Source: Aquamicrobium sp. (GTDB lineage: Bacteria; Pseudomonadota; Alphaproteobacteria; Rhizobiales; Rhizobiaceae). Taken from it: a stretch of DNA of 64,000 nucleotides. This document shows positions 1 through 9,139 of this stretch, in pieces. The stretch covers positions 915,501 through 979,500 of the forward strand of contig JAHHDT010000006.1 in assembly GCA_019739225.1 (NCBI GenBank). Reading direction: 5' to 3'. The notes beneath the pieces were generated by a model. That model had not been told where the DNA came from and searched no databases. It worked only from the letters and a program-made list of their open reading frames with translations. The translations under genes and the position numbers were made by a program. Position 1 is the stretch's first letter, and each line of letters begins with the position of its first letter.

Positions 1-106
1 TCATTCCGACCGGAAGGATTGAGGACTTAATTGGCCCGGCAATACGTCGCGCCATTTGCTCTGGCGTGGCGCAACGCTCCGGCCCCCAACATCGCAGCGG
101 CCAAGA

Positions 107-132
107 AAAAACCCGCCTTTCGGCGGGTTTTT
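107..132 (-). terminator. Intrinsic terminator of rpmE
   Basis: An 11 bp perfect stem (AAAAACCCGCC / GGCGGGTTTTT) closes a 4 nt loop. Read on the minus strand it is followed by a run of T, and it lies 26 bp beyond the rpmE stop codon. The T and A tracts make it usable in both directions. The 106 bases to its left hold no gene I can support. Confidence 0.85.
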
Positions 133-158
133 CAGTTCTGCTTGATCTGACGCAAGGC

Positions 159-380
159 TTAGATGCCGAGGCCTTCGTAGCGCTTCTTGAACTTGGACAG
201 GCGGCCGCCGCGGTCGAGCAGCGTCTGCTGGCCACCGGTCCAGGCCGGGTGCGTGGTCGGGTCGATGTCGAGGTTCATCGTGTCCCCTTCCTTGCCCCAG
301 GTCGAGCGGGTCGTGTATTCGGTGCCATCGGTCATGACGACCTTGATGGTGTGGTAGTCGGGATGGATATCGGCTTTCAT
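159..380 (-). CDS. rpmE: 50S ribosomal protein L31
   Basis: A 73-residue protein that begins [10 protein letters not shown] and contains the L31 core (motifs [19 protein letters not shown] and [11 protein letters not shown]). L31 sits at the ribosome subunit interface (bridge B1b). No CxxC zinc-binding cysteines are present, which is the usual form in rhizobia. It is transcribed alone, divergent from the ABC exporter, and ends at a strong hairpin. The start is the first ATG of the conserved N terminus. Confidence 0.96.
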   Translation of the reverse strand: MKADIHPDYHTIKVVMTDGTEYTTRSTWGKEGDTMNLDIDPTTHPAWTGGQQTLLDRGGRLSKFKKRYEGLGI

Positions 381-576
381 CGGTGTCGTCCTGGCTTTCG
401 GGGCTGTCGCGCGGCGCTACGCTGCGGCGATGCGCCCACTATCAAAACCTGAAGCCGCAGCTATGGAAAGGCCGCGGCTCCAAAAACGGTCGGGCTGGCC
501 TATACATGAGCCGGCGGAAAACCACAAGGCCGACTGGCCGGCAAATTCGCCCGAGGGCGGCGACAGGAAAGGGCTG

Positions 577-2379
577 ATGGCGGATCTGATACCAGAACGG
601 GGAGGGCGCGACCGTTCGCTGCAGCCGCTGCGCCGGCTGTTTCCCTACATCCTGCCCTATCGCCGGCTGGTCCTCGGTGCGGTCATATCGCTGTTTGCCG
701 CCGCACTGACGACATTGACCTTGCCGATCGCCGTAAGGCGCATGATCGATTTCGGTTTCAGCGGTTCCGATTCCGCCCTGATCGCCAATTACTTTTCCAT
801 GCTGGCGGTGCTGGCCGGGATTCTGGCGCTGGCGTCGGCCGCCCGATACTACTTCGTCATCACCTTGGGCGAGCGGGTGGTCTCCGACATCCGCCGCGAC
901 GTCTTCGCGCATGTGACGCGCCTGTCACCCAGTTTCTTCGACACGGTGCAGTCGGGCGAGATCGTCTCGCGGCTGACGGCCGACACCACCCAGATCAAGT
1001 CTGCCGTGGGAGCGACCGCATCTGTCGCGCTGCGCAATCTCATCATGGGGCTCGGCGCGCTCGCGATGATGGTCGTGACCAGTCCGAAGCTCTCGGGCCT
1101 CGTCATCGCCGCGATCCCCATCGTCGTTCTGCCGTTGGTCGCCTTCGGCCGCTCGGTGCGGCGCAAGTCGCGCTTCGCGCAGGATACTCTGGCCGATGCC
1201 ACGGCCTATGCAAGCGAGCAGATCGGCGCCGTGCGCACGTTGCAGGCGTTCACCAACGAAAGGCTCGTGACGGAACGCTTTTCGGCGGCGGTCGAGACTG
1301 CATTTTCCGCGGCGCGGGCATCGGTTTTCGCGCGCTCATTCCTCACCTTCTTTGCCATCTTCACGATCTTCACCTCCGTGGTGGCGGTGCTTTGGATAGG
1401 CTCCTACGATGTGCTTTCAGGCGCAATCTCGCCGGGCACGCTGGGCCAGTTCCTGTTCTACGCCGTGCTGGCGGCCGGCGCTCTCGGCGCCTTGTCGGAA
1501 GTGTGGGGCGAACTCAGCCAGGCGGCGGGAGCCGCCGAACGGTTGACCGAACTGCTGGCGGAAGAACCGACGGTGACGGCGCCTGCCGTGTCCCAGGCGC
1601 TGCCTGAGCCGTCGCGCGGTGCGGTCGAGTTTCGCGACGTTTGCTTCGCCTATCCGGTGCGGCCGGGTCAATCGGCGCTGCACGGGCTTTCTTTCAGCAT
1701 CAGGCCGGGAGAAACCGTGGCGATCGTCGGCGCGTCGGGTGCAGGCAAGAGCACCGTGTTCTCGCTGCTGATGCGTTTCTACGATCCGCAATCGGGTTCG
1801 GTGGTCATCGACGGCGTCGACATTCGCAAGGCGGACCCGGAGGCCGTGCGCGGTCGTATCGCCATCGTGCCGCAGGACGTGACTATCTTTGCCGCAAGTG
1901 CCGCCGACAACATCGCCTTCGGGCGGCCGGTGGCGAGCCGCGCGGCGATCGAGGCGGCTGCCCGCGACGCCCATGCCGATACCTTCATCTCGAAGCTGGA
2001 GGATGGTTACGAGACTGCACTGGGTGAACGCGGCGTGACCCTTTCCGGCGGCCAGCGGCAACGAGTGGCAATTGCCCGCGCGATCCTGCGCGACGCGCCG
2101 ATCCTGCTGCTTGACGAGGCGACTTCCGCGCTCGACGCCGAAAGCGAGACACTGGTGCAGACCGCGCTCGAGCGCCTGATGGAGAGGCGGACGACGATCG
2201 TTGTCGCGCACCGGCTGGCGACCGTGCTCAAGGCCGATCGCATCCTGGTGATGGATCAGGGGCGGATCGTTGAGGAGGGCACGCACCAGAGCCTGGTGAC
2301 GCGTGGCGGCATCTACGCGCGGCTGGCGCGGCTGCAGTTCGACCATGGCGCCGAGGCCTTCGGCAAGGCTGCCGAGTGA
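577..2379 (+). CDS. MsbA-like ABC exporter, fused membrane and ATPase domains
   Basis: A 600-residue half-transporter that would homodimerise in the inner membrane. An ABC type-1 exporter membrane domain with about six helices spans residues 20-310. The nucleotide-binding domain follows, with Walker A GASGAGKS near 386, signature LSGGQRQR near 489, Walker B ILLLDEATSALD near 508 and an H-loop histidine in VVAHR near 544. I chose the ATG at 577 over upstream in-frame ATGs because AGGAAAGGG precedes it and the residues before it look non-coding. Rhizobial relatives are annotated as lipid A, multidrug or glucan exporters; the substrate cannot be read from the sequence. Confidence 0.93.
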   Translation: MADLIPERGGRDRSLQPLRRLFPYILPYRRLVLGAVISLFAAALTTLTLPIAVRRMIDFGFSGSDSALIANYFSMLAVLAGILALASAARYYFVITLGERVVSDIRRDVFAHVTRLSPSFFDTVQSGEIVSRLTADTTQIKSAVGATASVALRNLIMGLGALAMMVVTSPKLSGLVIAAIPIVVLPLVAFGRSVRRKSRFAQDTLADATAYASEQIGAVRTLQAFTNERLVTERFSAAVETAFSAARASVFARSFLTFFAIFTIFTSVVAVLWIGSYDVLSGAISPGTLGQFLFYAVLAAGALGALSEVWGELSQAAGAAERLTELLAEEPTVTAPAVSQALPEPSRGAVEFRDVCFAYPVRPGQSALHGLSFSIRPGETVAIVGASGAGKSTVFSLLMRFYDPQSGSVVIDGVDIRKADPEAVRGRIAIVPQDVTIFAASAADNIAFGRPVASRAAIEAAARDAHADTFISKLEDGYETALGERGVTLSGGQRQRVAIARAILRDAPILLLDEATSALDAESETLVQTALERLMERRTTIVVAHRLATVLKADRILVMDQGRIVEEGTHQSLVTRGGIYARLARLQFDHGAEAFGKAAE

Positions 2380-2427
2380 CGCTTGGGCCCATCTACCGCC
2401 TCACCTTGGGCGCGCCCATTTTTCTCA

Positions 2428-3576
2428 TCAGCCGAGCATTGTCCGCGCCGCGCGCATGAAAATCCGCGAGCCGATGGGGATGAGATCGTCCGGGAAGTCG
2501 TAGTCGGGATTGTGGAGCGCGGGGTGGTCTGTGCCTGATCCGAGGAACAGCATCGCAGACTTTGCCGTATGGCCGAACAGGCCGAAATCTTCCGAGGCAC
2601 GCATAGGAAGCTGCTCTTCGTCATGGGGCACGCCCTCGGCATCGAGTGCCGCGCGCAGGTGTTCCACCGCCTCCGGCGCGTTGAGGCTGGCAACGAAGAT
2701 CTCGTGATAATCGACCGAAAAGTGCAATCCGTCCTGTGCCGCGGTCTTCCGCACCAGGCTTTCCGCGGCGGCGCAAAGGTCGGCCATGCGCTCGTCGAGC
2801 CTCGTGCGCAGGGTGCACCAGACCTCGGCGCGGCCGGGCGCGATGCCGAAGACGGCTTCGCCCATCTCCGCATGGGTCACGGTGACCATGCCGAAATCGT
2901 CGTTCTCGAAGCTGCCGCCGCCGAGTTTCGCAAGCGCGGGCATCAGTCGGCTGACAGCGAGCATCGGCGAGGTGCCGGTCTCGGGCATCGAGGAGTGAGC
3001 CGTCTTGCCTTCGAGCACGATGCGCATGCCGCGCGAGGCGCAGTTGACGACGCCGGGCTTGAGCCGCACATGACCGAGCGGCGTGCCGGGCAGATTGTGC
3101 AGCGAGAAGGCGAAATCCGGCCGGATCGCCTCGTAGCGGGCATCGGCGACCACGCCGGCCGCGCCGTCGCCGGTTTCCTCCGCCGGCTGGAACATCAGCA
3201 CGATCCGGCCTCGTGCAGGGCGCTGGCGCCCGAATTGGCGACCAAGGGCGGCGAGGATGGCGCTGTGTCCGTCATGGCCGCACATATGCGATTTGCCTGG
3301 AACGGTGGAGCGGTGCGGCGCGTCCGAAATTTCCTCGATCGGCAGTGCGTCTGTCTCGGAGCGGAAGAGCAGCGTGGGGCCAGGAACGCCGCTGTCGTAA
3401 ACGGCGGCAACGCCGTGGCCGCCGAGACCGGTCAGCACCTTATCCGGCCTTGTGTCGTCCAGGAACGCCACGACCCGTTGGGCAGTCTCGGCTTCCTCGC
3501 CTGAAATCTCCGGGAAACGATGCAGTTCGTGGCGGAAAGCGACGAGGTCGGCAATGTCCTGATTGGTGAGGGTCAT
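2428..3576 (-). CDS. M20 family amidohydrolase (hippurate-hydrolase type)
   Basis: A 382-residue metal-dependent amidohydrolase of the HipO/IAA-amino-acid hydrolase group. The metal ligands are visible: C99-G-H101-D-G-H, the E133-E134 pair in PAEETGDG, H160 in SLHNLPG, and the C-terminal RASEDFG motif. Such enzymes remove N-acyl groups from amino acids; the exact acyl group is unknown. The start is at MTLTNQDIADLV, because the 63 codons before it overlap the next gene upstream in the operon. It lies 25 bp downstream of the FAD oxidoreductase on the same strand, so the two are probably co-transcribed. Confidence 0.92.
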   Translation of the reverse strand: MTLTNQDIADLVAFRHELHRFPEISGEEAETAQRVVAFLDDTRPDKVLTGLGGHGVAAVYDSGVPGPTLLFRSETDALPIEEISDAPHRSTVPGKSHMCGHDGHSAILAALGRQFGRQRPARGRIVLMFQPAEETGDGAAGVVADARYEAIRPDFAFSLHNLPGTPLGHVRLKPGVVNCASRGMRIVLEGKTAHSSMPETGTSPMLAVSRLMPALAKLGGGSFENDDFGMVTVTHAEMGEAVFGIAPGRAEVWCTLRTRLDERMADLCAAAESLVRKTAAQDGLHFSVDYHEIFVASLNAPEAVEHLRAALDAEGVPHDEEQLPMRASEDFGLFGHTAKSAMLFLGSGTDHPALHNPDYDFPDDLIPIGSRIFMRAARTMLG

Positions 3577-3601
3577 GGTGTCTCCGTATGACGGTCTTCG
3601 G

Positions 3602-5260
3602 TCAGGCGCTGGCGGCCGCATGGCGTCCCGCGTTACGGCCCGAGAAGATGCAGCCGCCGAGGAAGGTGCCTTCCAGCGCGTTGTAGCCGTGATAGCCGCC
3701 CCCGCCGAAACCCGCCACCTCGCCGGCCGCATAAAGGCCGGGCACCTTGGCGCCGGCTCCGTCAAGAACCTGTCCGTCGAGGTTGGTGTGGAGCCCGCCC
3801 AGTGTCTTGCGGGTCAGGACGTGCAGGCGTACCGCGATCAGCGGGCCATGGGCGGGATCGAGGATGCGGTGCGGCTTGGCCGTGCGGATGAGCTTGTCAC
3901 CGAGATAGGCGCGTGCTCCGCGAATGGCTGTTACCTGCGCATCCTTGGAGAACGGGTTTTCGATTTCGCGATCGCGGGCCTCGACCTGTGCCGCGATACG
4001 CTGAGGGTCGAGCAGGTTTTCGCCGGTCATCGCGTTCATCGCCGAGACGAGCTCGGGCAGGGTATCGCGGACGATGAAGTCGGCGCCGTGCTTCTTGAAG
4101 GCCTCGACCGGCGGCGGCGCGCCCGCACCACGGCGGGTCTTCAGCACGTTCAGCCACTTTCCGGAAGTGAGGTCGGGATTCTGCTCGGACCCCGACAGGG
4201 CGAACTCCTTCTTTATGATGCTCTGGGTGAGCACGAACCAGGAATAATCGTAACCGGTCGAAAGAATGCGTTTCAGTGTCGAGAGCGTGTCGAAGCCCGG
4301 CATGCAGGGCGCGGCAAGTCGCTGGCCGAGCGCGTCGAACCACATGGACGACGGCCCCGGCAGGATACGAATGCCGTGGTCGGGCCAGATCGGCGCCCAG
4401 TTCCAAACACCTTCCGTGTAGTGCCACATGCGGTCGGCGTTGATGACCGCCGCCCCGGTTTCCTGCGCGATGGCGACCATGCGCCCGTCGACATGGTGTG
4501 GCACGCCGGCGACCATGGTTCTCGGCGCCGGGCCGAGACGATCTGCAGGCCAGTTGGCACGCACCAGGTCGAAATTGCCGCCGATCCCGCCCGAGGTGAT
4601 GAGGACATTCGGGGCGGAGAGCTCGAACGCGCCGGCCACGCCGCGCCCGGAGCGCTGGCCGCGTTCGGCGGTCGATGGTTCGAGCACTTCTCCGGCGACG
4701 CCTGTGACCGTGCCATTGGTGGTGACGAGACGGCTTGCCTGGTGGCGGTACCTGATCTTTATGCGGCCGGCCCGCTCGTGTTCGCCGACGCGGCGGATAA
4801 AGGGCGCCAGGACGCCGGGGCCGGTGCCCCACGTAATGTGGAAACGCGGCACGGAGTTGCCGTGACCATCGGCCAGCGCACCGCCCCGTTCCGCCCAACC
4901 GACGACCGGAAACCAGCGCATGCCCATGGCGTGAAGCCAGGGACGCATCTCGCCGGCAGCAAAATCCACATAGGCTTCCGCCGTGCAGCGCGGCCAGTAA
5001 TCCTCCTCGCGATCGAACTGGGCGGAACCCATCCAGTCCTGCAAGGCAAGTTCGCGGCTGTCGCGAATACGCATGCGGCGCTGCTCGGGGCTGTCGACAA
5101 AGAACAGGCCGCCGAGCGACCAGAAGGCCTGTCCGCCCAGCGCATTGCTGCCTTCCTGTTCCAGGATGACGACCGAGCGACCGGCATCGGCCAGTTCCGC
5201 GGCTGCGACGAGGCCGGCAAGCCCGCCGCCGATGACGATGGCGTCTGCCTCGTCGGCCAT
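3602..5260 (-). CDS. FAD-binding dehydrogenase (COG3573-type flavoprotein)
   Basis: A 552-residue flavoprotein. A Rossmann motif (IVIGGGLAGLVAA) lies near residues 8-20, followed by the fumarate-reductase/3-ketosteroid-dehydrogenase fold. The C-terminal FAD motif (GLYAAGEVAGFGGGGYHG) precedes a conserved LEGTFLGGCIFSGR. The family is a predicted oxidoreductase related to KstD and fumarate reductase, and its natural substrate is not established. The start ATG at 5260 removes 12 unconserved residues. It is the first gene of a two-gene operon with the M20 hydrolase, which hints at oxidation of a compound later freed by deacylation. That link is an inference. Confidence 0.9.
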   Translation of the reverse strand: MADEADAIVIGGGLAGLVAAAELADAGRSVVILEQEGSNALGGQAFWSLGGLFFVDSPEQRRMRIRDSRELALQDWMGSAQFDREEDYWPRCTAEAYVDFAAGEMRPWLHAMGMRWFPVVGWAERGGALADGHGNSVPRFHITWGTGPGVLAPFIRRVGEHERAGRIKIRYRHQASRLVTTNGTVTGVAGEVLEPSTAERGQRSGRGVAGAFELSAPNVLITSGGIGGNFDLVRANWPADRLGPAPRTMVAGVPHHVDGRMVAIAQETGAAVINADRMWHYTEGVWNWAPIWPDHGIRILPGPSSMWFDALGQRLAAPCMPGFDTLSTLKRILSTGYDYSWFVLTQSIIKKEFALSGSEQNPDLTSGKWLNVLKTRRGAGAPPPVEAFKKHGADFIVRDTLPELVSAMNAMTGENLLDPQRIAAQVEARDREIENPFSKDAQVTAIRGARAYLGDKLIRTAKPHRILDPAHGPLIAVRLHVLTRKTLGGLHTNLDGQVLDGAGAKVPGLYAAGEVAGFGGGGYHGYNALEGTFLGGCIFSGRNAGRHAAASA

Positions 5261-5353
5261 GAAACCCCTCCCTCTGTCGCGGTTCTCCGGCGCCAAGAGT
5301 GCCGTCGTTTGGACCGGATGGTCAACGGCCCATGAAGCCGGGTTCCAAAACTA

Positions 5354-5383
5354 AGAAGGCCGCCGTGAAAACGGCGGCCTTCT
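5354..5383 (-). terminator. Intrinsic terminator after the small secreted protein
   Basis: A 13 bp perfect stem (AGAAGGCCGCCGT / ACGGCGGCCTTCT) has a 4 nt loop. On the minus strand it is followed by a short T-rich stretch. It lies 27 bp past the stop of the gene at 5411-5803 and insulates it from the flavoprotein gene. Confidence 0.8.
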
Positions 5384-5410
5384 GGGCTGTTCAACGGAGG
5401 TCAGACGGGA

Positions 5411-5803
5411 TCAGCTACCGTTCTGGAGGCCGTGAATGGTCTGCTGGATGCCCCGGACCTGGCCGGACAGCGCCTGGTAGGACGCGGCGCTCAGGTCGCC
5501 ACCGCTGGTGGCCTTCTCCTGGGCTGCAGCCTGCCGTACGGCGTCGATCTGCGCACGGACCTGGGCTGCGCTGCCAGCGTCGACAGCGTTCGAGCGGTCA
5601 CCGGCCTGCAGGTTGGTCTGTGCCGCAACCAGGGCTGCATCGAGCTGCCTTGCATAAGACGTCTGCGGCAGCGAGATCGAGGAAGTGTACATTGCATCCA
5701 CGTTCGGGAGGCCACGCGTTGCGTCGTCCTCGGCGAAGGCACCTGCCAGCGGCACGGAAACCAGAAGCGCGGAAAGGGTGGTCTTGAGAGTAAGGTTACG
5801 CAT
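5411..5803 (-). CDS. Small secreted protein of unknown function
   Basis: A 130-residue protein with a clear Sec signal peptide (basic MRNLTLK, a hydrophobic stretch, then a cleavage site around AGAFA-ED near residue 25). The mature part of about 105 residues is Ala/Gln/Ser-rich and helix-prone, with repeated AQ/QA pairs, and has no cysteines. It resembles small periplasmic DUF4148-like proteins in size and composition, but I do not recognise a family. It is monocistronic, with its own terminator and a long upstream region. Confidence 0.75.
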   Translation of the reverse strand: MRNLTLKTTLSALLVSVPLAGAFAEDDATRGLPNVDAMYTSSISLPQTSYARQLDAALVAAQTNLQAGDRSNAVDAGSAAQVRAQIDAVRQAAAQEKATSGGDLSAASYQALSGQVRGIQQTIHGLQNGS

Positions 5804-6063
5804 TTTCTTTCGTCCATTCCTTGACCGACTGTTGGGAGCCAGCGGTCAGATCTTGGCCGTCTGAGCCTGCCTTGTCACAGCGTCCTTCCCAAAACGCCGC
5901 CGGCAGGTTCCGGCCACAACGGAGAATAGGTGTACCGTCTGGACGGTTCAAACTTACCTAACGTAAGGCCATGCGGCGAGGAATGATAAGACGGCTTACG
6001 AAACCTCGGAAATTCAATCACTTCGCGGCATGGTTGAATTTTTTTGAACGTGATTTTTTCTGT
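5804..6063. other. Intergenic region with a short inverted repeat
   Basis: A 260 bp region between two minus-strand genes. It holds the upstream region of the small secreted protein, with an inverted repeat CTTAC-N5-GTAAG near 5952-5966 that may be a regulator site. AT-rich sequence follows just beyond the M32 stop codon (runs of T near 6038 and 6055). I see no ORF, RNA gene or convincing terminator. Confidence 0.4.
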
Positions 6064-7548
6064 TCAGCCGCCATATCGGGCTTCGAGATGGCGACGGAAA
6101 TGGTCCGCGTTCAACGGTTCTCCGGTGGCGCGTTCGATCAGTTCGGGTGTCGACCAGCGTGAACCTTGCGACCAGATGTGTTCGCGTCGCCAGTCGTTGA
6201 CGCGGTCGAAGCGACCCTCGGCAAAGTCGGCCGATACGTCAGGATGCTCGCGTTCTATCGCAGCCCATTGCTGCGCGGCGATCATCGCGCCCAACGTATA
6301 GGACGGGAAATAGCCGAAGGCGCCGGACGGCCAGTGGACATCCTGCATGGGGCCGTCGGCCGGGTTGTCCATGGTCGAAAGGCCCAAATAGGCCTGCATG
6401 CGCGCATCCCAGGCTTCGGGAAGATCCGCAACCTCGAGGCGGCCGGCGACCAGGTCCTGTTCCAGCTCGAAACGCAGGATGACGTGCAGCGGATAGGTGA
6501 CCTCGTCGGCATCGACACGGATCAGCCCGCGTTCGACCCGGTGCACGTGCGGCAGGATGTCGTCCAGCGACCAATCCTCGCCGAGATGGCGCTCAACCAT
6601 CGGCAACGCCCAGGTCCAGAAGGCGGGATTGCGGCCGATCTGCTTTTCCACGAACAGGCTCTGGCTTTCGTGGATCGCCATGCCGCGCGCCTTGCCAAGC
6701 GGCCAGTGCGCCCACTCGCGCGGCAGGCCCTGTTCGTAGAGCGCATGGCCCGTCTCGTGCAGCACGCCCATCAGCGCAGACAGAAACTCGGTCGTGCGAT
6801 AGCGCGTGGTGATGCGCACGTCCGTGGGCACGCCGCCGCAGAACGGGTGGTGCGAAACAGAAAGACTGCCATGCGTGATGTCGAAGCCGACTGCCGCCAT
6901 CAATGCGAGGCCCAGTTCGCGCTGTCTGTCGACGGGGTAGGTGCCGGAAAGCGCTTTCAGCGGGCGCTTGGCCAGCCGCTGTTCCTGCACGTCGAGCGCG
7001 CGCGGCACAAAATCGACGAGAAACGTCTTCAGCTCTTCCAGAACCGGCCCGACGTCGGCGACGCGGTTGCCCGGGTCGAATTGTTCCATCAGCGCATCGT
7101 AGGGGTCGAGCTCCAGCGCTTCGGCACGCATTTGCGCTTCCTCGCGCACGAGTTCGACCACGCCTTCGAGTGCCGGCTGGAAGCCGGCCCAGTCGTTGCG
7201 GGCACGCAGGTCGCGCCAGAGCTGCTCGCAGCGCATGCGGGTGCGCATCTGACGCTCGACAAACTCCGGCGGCAGGCAGGTCAGGTTCAGGTGCTGGCGC
7301 CTGAATTCGCGCAGTGCGGCTGCCTGATCCGCGTTGAGCGCCTCGTCTTGGGCCGCGTCGATCCAGTCGGCGATTTCCGGCGCCGTCGCCATGCGATGGT
7401 GCATGCCGGCCAGCGTGGCCATCGCCTCGGCGCGCGCCTCGCCACCGCCGACCGCCATCTGGGTGGCCTCGTCGGCGCCGAGGATGGCAAGGGCGTGGCC
7501 GAGAGCTTCGAGCCGGTGGCCGAGTTCGTCGAGTTTCTGGAAGGACAT
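6064..7548 (-). CDS. M32 family carboxypeptidase (Taq type)
   Basis: A 494-residue zinc metallocarboxypeptidase, the normal length for family M32. The catalytic HETGH motif lies at residues 264-268, followed by the family motif HESQS and a downstream glutamate. It is a cytoplasmic enzyme that releases C-terminal amino acids (not proline) from peptides. The start at 7548 (MSFQKLDELGHRL) is preferred because the 19 residues before it are not family-like. It lies 78 bp downstream of the MocR regulator on the same strand and may be read through from it. Confidence 0.95.
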   Translation of the reverse strand: MSFQKLDELGHRLEALGHALAILGADEATQMAVGGGEARAEAMATLAGMHHRMATAPEIADWIDAAQDEALNADQAAALREFRRQHLNLTCLPPEFVERQMRTRMRCEQLWRDLRARNDWAGFQPALEGVVELVREEAQMRAEALELDPYDALMEQFDPGNRVADVGPVLEELKTFLVDFVPRALDVQEQRLAKRPLKALSGTYPVDRQRELGLALMAAVGFDITHGSLSVSHHPFCGGVPTDVRITTRYRTTEFLSALMGVLHETGHALYEQGLPREWAHWPLGKARGMAIHESQSLFVEKQIGRNPAFWTWALPMVERHLGEDWSLDDILPHVHRVERGLIRVDADEVTYPLHVILRFELEQDLVAGRLEVADLPEAWDARMQAYLGLSTMDNPADGPMQDVHWPSGAFGYFPSYTLGAMIAAQQWAAIEREHPDVSADFAEGRFDRVNDWRREHIWSQGSRWSTPELIERATGEPLNADHFRRHLEARYGG

Positions 7549-7626
7549 GCGGATTTCCCAATTGCGGTGGTGGGGCAGGGGACACGAAGGCATGGCTGCT
7601 TGCAAGAGCCAGCAAAGCGCTGGTGC

Positions 7627-9021
7627 CTAGTCAGGGGTGGCGGCCAGCGCCCGCTCCAGCACTTCGAAGATTCGCGGCTCGCCCATTTGAGCCACGTTGA
7701 AGCGCATGTAACGGGAGGCGTTTTGCGAGACACTGAAGACATTGCCTGGGGCCAGCACCACGTCGTCATTCAGCGCGGCGCGCGCGACCTCGGCTGAATC
7801 GCACCCGTCGGGCAGGCTGCACCACAGGTAGAAGCCCCCACGCGGCATCATCCAGGGAGAAATACCCAACCTTTCCAGCTTGTCCGCGACGTCGCGCCGG
7901 GCGCCGTTCAGCCGACGGCGTAGGCCGTCCAGATGCTTGCGGTAGCTGCCATCGCTGAGCGCTGCGAGCACCAGTTCGGCGGCAACGGGGCTGACGCCGC
8001 CGAAGCTGGTGGCAACCTGCAGATCGATCAAGGCCTCGATCCAGTCGGCGCGCGCGGCGATGTAGCCGCAGCGAATGGATGCGGAGAGCGTCTTGGAGAA
8101 GCTGCCGATTCGAATCACCGAGGACAAGCCGTCGAGTGCAGCGAGACGGGCCGAAGGCTTCGGTTCGAAATCCGCGAAGATGTCATCCTCGACGATCGTC
8201 AAGCCGTGTTCTGCGGCAATCGTGAGGATGCGATGGGCGGTCTGTGGTGACGGCGTCGCCCCGGTGGGATTATGCAGTGCGGAATTGGTGATGTAGAGCC
8301 GCGGCCGATGGCGTGCGACCACTTCCGCGAAACGCTCGACGTCCGGTCCGTTGGGTGTGTAAGGGACGCCGACAATGGTCGCCTGATGGGCGCGCAGCAA
8401 GGCCTGAAAATTGAAATAGCAGGGATCATCGACAAGCACGGTTTCGCCCGGCCTGACGAGAAAGCGGCAGATCAGGTCGATCGCCTGCGTTCCCGAACCT
8501 GTCAGCAGGATGCGGTCGGGCCCGGCGTCGACACCTTCGGCGGCGAACTGGCGGGCGAGCAGGCGACGCAAGGCAAGCGCGCCGCGTGTCGCGCCGTAGT
8601 CCGATAGCGTGGCCTCGTCGCTTCTTGCCACCTTGCGCAGCGCGCGCCGGATCGCGTCGTTGGGCATCCAGTCGGCGGGCAGCCAGCCGCAGCCGGGCTT
8701 GGCGACTTCGGCGCCTGCATCAAGCGACTGGCGGGACACCCAGAACGGATCCAGCGCCCGGTCGAGCCTCGGGCCGATTTCGGCCAGTGTGAGCGGCGGC
8801 GGTGCGCTGGCGACATAGAAACCTGACCCCTGCCGTGCGCGGATCAGACCCTCGGCGGCGAGCCGGTCATAAGCTTCGACAACGGTGGACGGTGATACCG
8901 CCATGATGGCCGCGAAAGCCCGGATGGAGGGCAGGCGATCGCCGGTGCCGAGCGCCCGGCGTGCGACCCTGGCGCGGATCGCCTCCATCACTTCCTCGGT
9001 ACGCGTCTGACGATCCTGCAA
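7627..9021 (-). CDS. MocR-type GntR/aminotransferase transcription factor
   Basis: A 464-residue chimeric regulator. A GntR winged-helix domain occupies residues 1-75 (motif LPSIRAFAAIMAVSPSTVVEAYDR). A fold-type I aminotransferase domain follows, with the PLP-binding lysine K310 in SFSKTLS and the motif NPTG. MocR proteins sense PLP or amine ligands through the aminotransferase domain. It is divergent from an EamA exporter across 118 bp that contains repeated GTATC-like sites, so the transporter is the likely target and autoregulation is likely. It is not obviously PdxR, since no pdxST is nearby. Confidence 0.93.
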   Translation of the reverse strand: MQDRQTRTEEVMEAIRARVARRALGTGDRLPSIRAFAAIMAVSPSTVVEAYDRLAAEGLIRARQGSGFYVASAPPPLTLAEIGPRLDRALDPFWVSRQSLDAGAEVAKPGCGWLPADWMPNDAIRRALRKVARSDEATLSDYGATRGALALRRLLARQFAAEGVDAGPDRILLTGSGTQAIDLICRFLVRPGETVLVDDPCYFNFQALLRAHQATIVGVPYTPNGPDVERFAEVVARHRPRLYITNSALHNPTGATPSPQTAHRILTIAAEHGLTIVEDDIFADFEPKPSARLAALDGLSSVIRIGSFSKTLSASIRCGYIAARADWIEALIDLQVATSFGGVSPVAAELVLAALSDGSYRKHLDGLRRRLNGARRDVADKLERLGISPWMMPRGGFYLWCSLPDGCDSAEVARAALNDDVVLAPGNVFSVSQNASRYMRFNVAQMGEPRIFEVLERALAATPD

Positions 9022-9034
9022 GATGCGATGCCTC

Positions 9035-9087
9035 GATTGTATTGTCGATCGATACCATACAGTTTTGCCGAATTGTATCGTACTGTC
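9035..9087. promoter_or_regulatory. Putative MocR operator repeats
   Basis: Direct copies ATTGTATTGTC (9036-9046) and ATTGTATCGTACTGTC (9072-9087) flank an inverted copy, CGATACCATACAG (9050-9062). The two direct copies start 36 bp apart. MocR proteins typically bind direct repeats between divergent genes, and this cluster sits exactly there. The sites are seen in the sequence; the binding is inferred. Confidence 0.55.
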
Positions 9088-9139
9088 GCTGTCCGTGCCA
9101 GCCCTTGCCAGCTACGAACCCAGCTTTGCAGGAGGCATC

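Noticed and set aside
430-576. N-terminal extension of the ABC exporter to 430
   Set aside because: The extra 49 residues are Arg/Pro-rich and unlike the family, and a good ribosome site precedes ATG 577.
3563-5335. A 590-codon frame opposite the flavoprotein gene
   Set aside because: It is the antisense of a well-supported gene. The translation is Arg/His/Ala-rich without family motifs, as expected for shadow frames in GC-rich DNA.
6166-7797. A 543-codon plus-strand frame over the M32 carboxypeptidase
   Set aside because: The minus-strand M32 gene has its HETGH site and full length. The plus frame has no recognisable domain.
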